Assembly: GCA_043810515.1 (NCBI GenBank)
Contig: JBDRNZ010000001.1
Location: 1-64,000 of the forward strand
Direction of reading: 5' to 3'
DNA: 64,000 bases
Source of the DNA: WJKQ01 sp043810515
GTDB taxonomy: Bacteria > Patescibacteriota > Gracilibacteria > UBA1369 > LOWO2-01-FULL-3
Each line of letters starts with the position of its first letter. Position 1 is the stretch's first letter. The notes under the pieces were generated by a model. That model ran no database searches. It saw nothing but the letters and a program-made list of their open reading frames with translations, and was not told where the DNA came from. Positions 59,662 through 64,000 of this stretch are shown here, piece after piece. The position numbers and the translations under genes were made by a program.

Positions 59662-60237
59662 ATGAAAAGTCCCCTTATTTTTGATATATCTCACCTGATT
59701 TCGGCGCCAACCGGAGAAAATGAAACATATTCTTTCGAAGGACCGGCCGTTTTTGACGGAATCGATCTTGCGTCTGACGTATCGGGAAAAATTGAAATTA
59801 TGAGAATTGAGAATGGTGTGAATGTTGCGGCGCGTGATATTAAGGCAAAAGCGAACCTGCGGTGTGAAAAATGCCTGGGCTCCTTCACCGAGGAGATTGA
59901 GGTTAAATTTGCGGAAAGACAGTTCCTTTTGGAAAAACCCGAAGAAATAACTGATCCGAACGATACTTATTTTGTCGACAAAATACATCTGACGATAGAT
60001 TTGACAGAAATGCTGAGGCAGGAATTAATCTTGCATTTCCCTGTAATTCTAGTATGCTCTACCCGCTGTAAGGGAATTTGTCCGTATTGCGGAAAGAACC
60101 AAAATGCAGACAAATGCGGCTGCAAAGAAGAAAAACCGGCCGCTTACCACCCCCTTGCAGGACTTAAAAATTTATTAGACTCAAAAAATGGCAAAACACC
60201 CGGTACCAAAAAAGAAAACCCCAAAGTCAAAAGGTAA
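59662..60237 (+). CDS. YceD/DUF177-family protein
   Basis: 191 residues. DUF177/YceD (rRNA-accumulation protein) with the core AKANLRCEKCLGSFTEEIEVKF and the later CPYCGKNQNADKCGC Cys-rich bit, then a basic tail. In many bacteria YceD is encoded just before rpmF and tied to 23S rRNA accumulation. Its last 50 nt overlap the start of rpmF in another frame, which couples the two genes tightly. It starts 15 nt after the BI-1 gene. Confidence 0.85.
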   Translation: MKSPLIFDISHLISAPTGENETYSFEGPAVFDGIDLASDVSGKIEIMRIENGVNVAARDIKAKANLRCEKCLGSFTEEIEVKFAERQFLLEKPEEITDPNDTYFVDKIHLTIDLTEMLRQELILHFPVILVCSTRCKGICPYCGKNQNADKCGCKEEKPAAYHPLAGLKNLLDSKNGKTPGTKKENPKVKR

Positions 60238-60427
60238 AAAACGCTACGGCGCCTTTAAGACAAGAACGCTGAAAGCTCTTACCGACAGAGTGAAACTGAC
60301 AACCTGCAAAAATTGCGGGGCGGCGGCTCTGGCTCACACGGCATGTCCGCAGTGCGGCCAGTATAAAGGCAGACAGGTCATTGATAAACAGAAAGCATTA
60401 GAAAAAATCACGAAAATAAAAGCTTAG
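60188..60427 (+). CDS. rpmF: 50S ribosomal protein L32
   Basis: 79 residues. MAKHPVPKKKTPKSKGKKR, then a Cys4 zinc site (CKNCG ... CPQCG), then a helix. The N-terminus overlaps the C-terminal 50 nt of the yceD gene in a different frame. L32 is a small 50S protein; the gene is in the common order yceD-rpmF. nusB follows 4 nt later. Confidence 0.95.
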   Translation: MAKHPVPKKKTPKSKGKKRYGAFKTRTLKALTDRVKLTTCKNCGAAALAHTACPQCGQYKGRQVIDKQKALEKITKIKA

Positions 60428-60431
60428 CAAC

Positions 60432-60848
60432 ATGGCTAGCAACAGGCATCTTGCCAGAACCTGCGTAATGCAAACTCTATTTTCAGTGGAGTTTAAAAAA
60501 AAGGAGGATCCACTTATTGTTCTTGAAAATATTCTTTCCGAATTCGCGCCGAAGCTGAAAGGAGGGGATTTTGCATTCGAAACGCTCAAAGGTATTATCA
60601 AACATAAAAAAGAAATTCACACACTGATTCGTAAGTTTGCGCCGCAATGGCCGCTGGAAAAAATCGCGGGAATTGACAGAGCGGTTTTGGAAATTGGAAT
60701 TTATGAATTAAGGTATAATAAGGAAGTGCCGCCGGTTGTCGCGATAAACGAAGCCATCGAAACCGCGAAGCATTTCGGCGATGAAAACAGCCCAAAATTC
60801 GTAAATGGGGTTTTAAGCAGTATAATGAACGCGAATAAAAAAAATTGA
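60432..60848 (+). CDS. nusB: Transcription antitermination protein NusB
   Basis: 138 residues. All-helical NusB: ARTCVMQTLFSVEFK, FAPQWPLEKIAGIDRAVLEIGIYEL, PPVVAINEAIETAKHFGDENSPKFVNGVLSSI. With S10 and NusA it supports rRNA transcription. It sits 4 nt after rpmF and 7 nt before rnc, in the rRNA/ribosome maturation cluster here. Confidence 0.93.
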   Translation: MASNRHLARTCVMQTLFSVEFKKKEDPLIVLENILSEFAPKLKGGDFAFETLKGIIKHKKEIHTLIRKFAPQWPLEKIAGIDRAVLEIGIYELRYNKEVPPVVAINEAIETAKHFGDENSPKFVNGVLSSIMNANKKN

Positions 60849-60855
60849 AATTCTT

Positions 60856-61536
60856 ATGAAAAAGCTCGAAAAAAAAATTGGGATTTCCTTTAAAGACAAG
60901 GATCTCCTAAAAACGGCATTCGTTCACAAATCCTACGTAAACGAACATAGAAAAGAAAGCGTCACGGACAATGAAAGGCTCGAATTTTTGGGGGACGCGG
61001 TTTTGGAACTTGTTTCGACTAAACATTTATTTGAGAAATGTCCTGACAAATCCGAAGGCGAAATGACATCTTTCAGATCCGCCCTTGTGAAAGGCAAAAC
61101 TCTTGCGGAAATTGCTGAAGAACTTGATCTGGGGGAATATTTATTTCTTAGCCGCGGAGAGGAGCAGTCGGGTGGAAGAGAAAAAAATTACATACTCGCG
61201 AACACGCTTGAAGCGCTTATTGGAACAATTTATCTCGATCAGGGATACGGCGCCGCGGAAAAATTCATTGAAAAATTTATTCTGGCCCGTCTTGATGAAA
61301 TAATAGAAAAAGGCCTTCATATTGATGCGAAATCACGTTTTCAGGAAGCCTGCCAGGAAATCCTCGAGGTGACGCCGCATTATGAGATTGTAAAAGAGGA
61401 GGGGCCTGATCATGAAAAAGAATTTACAATGGGCGCGTATATCGGCGAGGAATTGGTTGCGACCGGCATGGGGTCGAGCAAGCAAAAAGCCGAGGACGAA
61501 GCGGCAAAAAACGCTTTAAAAACAAAAGGATGGTAG
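60856..61536 (+). CDS. rnc: Ribonuclease III
   Basis: 226 residues. RNase III domain with the catalytic signature NERLEFLGDAVLEL, KGKTLAEIAEELDLGEYLFLSRGE, NTLEALIGTIYLDQGY, then a double-stranded RNA-binding domain (about 155-225, DAKSRFQEACQEIL, SSKQKAEDEAAKNAL). Cuts dsRNA in rRNA precursors and in structured leaders such as those suggested here before pnp. It overlaps the next gene by 7 nt. Confidence 0.96.
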   Translation: MKKLEKKIGISFKDKDLLKTAFVHKSYVNEHRKESVTDNERLEFLGDAVLELVSTKHLFEKCPDKSEGEMTSFRSALVKGKTLAEIAEELDLGEYLFLSRGEEQSGGREKNYILANTLEALIGTIYLDQGYGAAEKFIEKFILARLDEIIEKGLHIDAKSRFQEACQEILEVTPHYEIVKEEGPDHEKEFTMGAYIGEELVATGMGSSKQKAEDEAAKNALKTKGW

Positions 61537-61964
61537 AAGCAAAATACGACGAAAAATCCTGTGGAATAGTTGTTTTTCGTGAAAGCGGTGGGGTAAGAAT
61601 GTATCTGGTATTGAAATATCCCGGCGGACATTTTGATTTTCCAAAAGGCCATGTCGAGGCGGACGAAACGGAACACGAAACAGCTCTGCGCGAATTGGCC
61701 GAGGAAACCGGAATTACCGATGTGGAATTTGTAGAAGGCTTCAGAAAGCAGATTTCCTATATTTACAATAAAAAGGGAAAACGTTCGGATAAAGAGGTGA
61801 TATTTTTTCTTGGAAAAACCCAGGCCCAAAACGTGCGGCTTTCCCACGAGCATCGTGATTTTGTCTGGCTGGAATATGACATGGCTTTTAATAAAGTTAC
61901 GTTTGATAACGCGAAAAATCTCCTTCGCGCCGCGGAAAAACTGCTGGGCCCGTCGCATGGGTGA
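61530..61964 (+). CDS. Nudix hydrolase, diadenosine-tetraphosphatase-like
   Basis: 144 residues. The Nudix box is intact: GHVEADETEHETALRELAEETGI (residues about 41-63, GX5EX7REUXEEXGU). FPKGHV before it and FLGKTQAQNV after are typical of the Ap4A hydrolase-like subgroup. It cleaves a nucleoside diphosphate linked to another group; the substrate is not certain. Starts within rnc (7-nt overlap). TGA stop, and GTCGCATGGGTGA is then repeated directly within 20 nt. Confidence 0.88.
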   Translation: MVEAKYDEKSCGIVVFRESGGVRMYLVLKYPGGHFDFPKGHVEADETEHETALRELAEETGITDVEFVEGFRKQISYIYNKKGKRSDKEVIFFLGKTQAQNVRLSHEHRDFVWLEYDMAFNKVTFDNAKNLLRAAEKLLGPSHG

Positions 61965-62004
61965 AATGTCGCATGGGTGACGGCCTGCCATACCGCATAT
62001 ACTC

Positions 62005-62021
62005 ATTCATCGCCGGCGATT
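62005..62021 (-). repeat. Copy of the IAGDE 17-bp repeat
   Basis: On the minus strand AATCGCCGGCGATGAAT, identical to the core at 51748-51776 and in the HNH gene (56952-56972). The surrounding AT-rich stretch resembles the HNH upstream region. Between the nudix and pepA genes only this and promoter-like AT-rich DNA (TATAAA at about 62109) are seen. Confidence 0.6.
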
Positions 62022-62141
62022 AAAATTTTCTTAAAATTTTTCTAAAATCCACCCGTCGGCCTCCGCGATAAAAAATAAAAATTTCTGAAAACAAAAAAAC
62101 TTTGTTATTATAAAATCCTCTTAATAAATAAATCTCCATTC

Positions 62142-63623
62142 ATGAAAATTAAAATTCTGACGGATCTGAAATCAAAAAACGGCCTTCTTGTCGCGCCGCT
62201 TTTTAAGGAAGACATTTCCATTCCGCCAAAATTTTATCCGGAACCGGTAAGAAATTTCATAAAAACTCTTAAAAAAACTGGGGATATAAAAGGAGCGAGA
62301 GGCAAGACTTATGCCACGTACATAGGCAAAGCCGACGTTCCGAAAAAAGCTCTTGTGATCTGCCTCGGTGAAAAAAATAAAATGACATGCGCCCGCGCGA
62401 GAGTGATTGGCGCGAAAATCGGAAAACACGCGGCAGCGGTAAAAGAAAAAGAGGTGAACGTATTTCTGCCGGTGCAGCTTGTGGCATTTTCGCAGGAGTT
62501 TATAGAGGGAATGCTTATGTCGCAATACGATATTGGAAAATTCAAAACAGCAAAATCTAAAAATTCCAAAAAACATTCTCTTGAGGAAATAAATATCATA
62601 GTGGCGCGTCCGGAAAAATCACTTAAAGCCGCATTCGAAAAAGCCGAGATTATAAACGAAGGGGCGAATTACGTAAAAGATCTAATAAATGGGCCTTCAA
62701 ACATGGTCGATTCGGATTATTTGTCAAAAGAAGCCAAAGATCTCTCCAGAAAAAACAAATACGGATTGAAAATTTTTGGCACCAGAGAATTGAAAAAAGA
62801 AGGATGGGGCGCGCTCCTGGCTGTAAACATGGGATCCGGCAAAGACGCAAAATGTATCGTCTTGCAATATCTCGGCGCAAAAAAAAGAAATGAAAAACCG
62901 ATAGTTATAGTCGGAAAAGGAATAGTTTTTGACAGCGGGGGATACAATCTAAAACCCGCGAATTTTATAGAAACAATGCACCAGGACAAAGCGGGAGGAT
63001 GCGTTGTGTTGGGACTTTTTAAAATTCTCAAAAAACTTGCAATCAGAAAAAATGTTATTGGGATAATCCCGATTGCGGAAAACATGATAAGCGCCAAAGC
63101 ATACAGGCCGTCTGATGTAATAACTTCATTGTCGGGAAAAACGATTGAAATTACAAATACTGACGCGGAAGGGCGCCTGATTCTTGCGGACGCCATAACA
63201 TACGGAACAAAATTTAAACCGCAGTACCTCATAACAATCGCAACCTTAACCGGCGCCGTCATAATCGCGCTCGGCGACAGATTTTCCGGACTGATGGCGA
63301 ATGACAGAGTTTTAAGGAACAATCTGCAAAAAGCAGGAAGAGAAACTGACGACCTTGGCTGGCCTCTACCCATGCACAGGGACTACAACCAAAAAATTGA
63401 CAGCGAGATCGCGGACATACGAAATCTGGACACTTCATCCGGCCGCAAAGCCGGCGCCTCAAAAGGCGCGGCATTCCTTGAGAGATTTGTCGAAAAAAAC
63501 AAATGGTGCCACATCGACATCGGCGGCACGGCCTTCACCGACGATCCGAAAGAGTACGAATCAAAAGGAGCCACATCCCACGGATTGCAGATGCTTTTGA
63601 GATTTTTGGAGAACGAAGTCTAG
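62142..63623 (+). CDS. pepA: Leucyl aminopeptidase family protein (M17)
   Basis: 493 residues, the normal PepA length. The C-terminal catalytic domain has KGIVFDSGGYNLKP (metal ligands), the key NTDAEGRLILADA signature with its Asp and Glu ligands, and AGASKGAAFLERFV. The N-terminal domain is typical but weak in match. Hexameric cytosolic exopeptidase. It is the last full gene in the window. Start ATG 62142 with TATAAA at about 62109. Confidence 0.94.
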   Translation: MKIKILTDLKSKNGLLVAPLFKEDISIPPKFYPEPVRNFIKTLKKTGDIKGARGKTYATYIGKADVPKKALVICLGEKNKMTCARARVIGAKIGKHAAAVKEKEVNVFLPVQLVAFSQEFIEGMLMSQYDIGKFKTAKSKNSKKHSLEEINIIVARPEKSLKAAFEKAEIINEGANYVKDLINGPSNMVDSDYLSKEAKDLSRKNKYGLKIFGTRELKKEGWGALLAVNMGSGKDAKCIVLQYLGAKKRNEKPIVIVGKGIVFDSGGYNLKPANFIETMHQDKAGGCVVLGLFKILKKLAIRKNVIGIIPIAENMISAKAYRPSDVITSLSGKTIEITNTDAEGRLILADAITYGTKFKPQYLITIATLTGAVIIALGDRFSGLMANDRVLRNNLQKAGRETDDLGWPLPMHRDYNQKIDSEIADIRNLDTSSGRKAGASKGAAFLERFVEKNKWCHIDIGGTAFTDDPKEYESKGATSHGLQMLLRFLENEV

Positions 63624-63700
63624 GACGCGCTAGCCTTTTCTCGCACGCCTCTTGTCCCTGGCCCTCGCGCCTTTCGCCTCTCGCGCAAACTTCGCATATG

Positions 63701-64000
63701 CTAGAAATTCGCGTCCTCCTTGCAGACATGATATGCGTAGTACGCCGCGGTCACGCCTTCCGCTGAGCCGGTTATGGCTTGTTTGAATTCCGTGTCGCAG
63801 CAGTCGCCCGCGGCAAAAACGCCCCGCACGTTTGTTTCCGTTTTGCGGTTTATTTTGATCTCGCCTCTTTCGTTTAACTCGACACCGAGGGGTTTCGCGA
63901 GTTCGGTCTGGGCGATATGTCCGATTGCGAGAAATACACCATCTATTTCGATTTCCTCCCCGGCGCGTTTGCCGCCTGTGCCTTCTTTGAATTTTATTTT
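63701..64000 (-). CDS. trxB: Thioredoxin reductase-like protein, 5' part beyond the window
   Basis: The frame runs from the right edge to a stop at 63701 (99 residues). C-terminal part of a FAD/NAD(P) oxidoreductase: DGVFLAIGHIAQTELA, then VFAAGDCCDTEFKQAITGSAEGVTAAYYA (split; the FAD-binding GD is visible). This matches the end of TrxB. The redox CxxC and NADPH domain would lie outside. Convergent with pepA. Confidence 0.85.
   Translation of the reverse strand, partial: KIKFKEGTGGKRAGEEIEIDGVFLAIGHIAQTELAKPLGVELNERGEIKINRKTETNVRGVFAAGDCCDTEFKQAITGSAEGVTAAYYAYHVCKEDANF

Noticed and set aside
1..64000. UGA recoded as glycine (Gracilibacteria/Absconditabacteria code)
   Set aside because: TGA ends several genes at plausible places and forms ATGA stop/start overlaps at ispG-dcd and thyA-folA.

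Overview
The window looks like a stretch of chromosome from a small-genome bacterium of the Patescibacteria/CPR type, with a Peregrinibacteria-like lineage the best guess. This is inferred from gene content and style: very short gaps, many overlapping genes, lipoproteins and SLH-domain surface proteins, an FtsA/PilM-like gene next to a large single-pass membrane protein, and a patchy core metabolism. The genetic code is standard. TGA is a real stop, for example in the ATGA stop/start overlaps at 19407-19410 and 20766-20769, which argues against the UGA=Gly code of Gracilibacteria. Base composition is moderately AT-rich except for 1-1403, which is strikingly GC-rich.

Layout. 1-1403: left-truncated, GC-rich SLH lipoprotein gene. 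1.76-8.6 kb: lipoproteins, leuS, a membrane PAS protein divergent from a cyclic-nucleotide-binding protein, small membrane proteins, corA. 8.67-11.4 kb: rpsO, a structured RNA leader, pnp, tRNA-Gly. 11.4-14.0 kb: RHH protein, polysaccharide deacetylase, superoxide dismutase. 14.02-14.64 kb: no credible protein gene, but a perfect consensus promoter, many perfect hairpins and a terminator. This is the best candidate in the window for an undescribed large structured RNA or riboregulator, and it sits directly upstream of mnmA. 15.7-21.3 kb: AsdA-like aminotransferase, PEBP protein, a [2Fe-2S] ferredoxin divergent from an ispG-dcd-thyA-folA operon. 21.3-26.2 kb: DsbA-like protein, a strongly promoted SLH protein (likely S-layer), subtilase, tRNA-Phe. 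26.2-36.4 kb: IF-2B-like protein, ion antiporter, HPF, CDF transporter, aroD, ychF, a membrane Rel protein with a degenerate synthetase domain, sortase and two unknown proteins. 36.4-49.2 kb: ligA, dnaX, glycosyltransferases, polX, comF, mntP, typA, DEAD-box helicase, tRNA-Val. 49.3-55.1 kb: surface, Pro-rich and FtsA/PilM-like proteins plus tandem repeats. 55.1-64 kb: ddl, an HNH protein, alr, a BI-1 protein, the yceD-rpmF-nusB-rnc-nudix cluster, pepA and a right-truncated trxB.

The genes describe a cell that builds peptidoglycan (ddl, alr), carries a proteinaceous surface (SLH proteins, sortase, lipoproteins), has DNA uptake/repair functions (comF, ligA, polX, dnaX), makes thymidylate and isoprenoid precursors, and processes RNA (pnp, rnc). 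Transcription signals are unusually clear. Many genes have TTGACA-like/TATAAT boxes 16-17 nt apart, and at corA and the CDF gene the -10 box lies so close to the ATG that the mRNA should be leaderless. Convergent genes repeatedly end inside one another's stop codon through a palindromic TTAA or CTAG.
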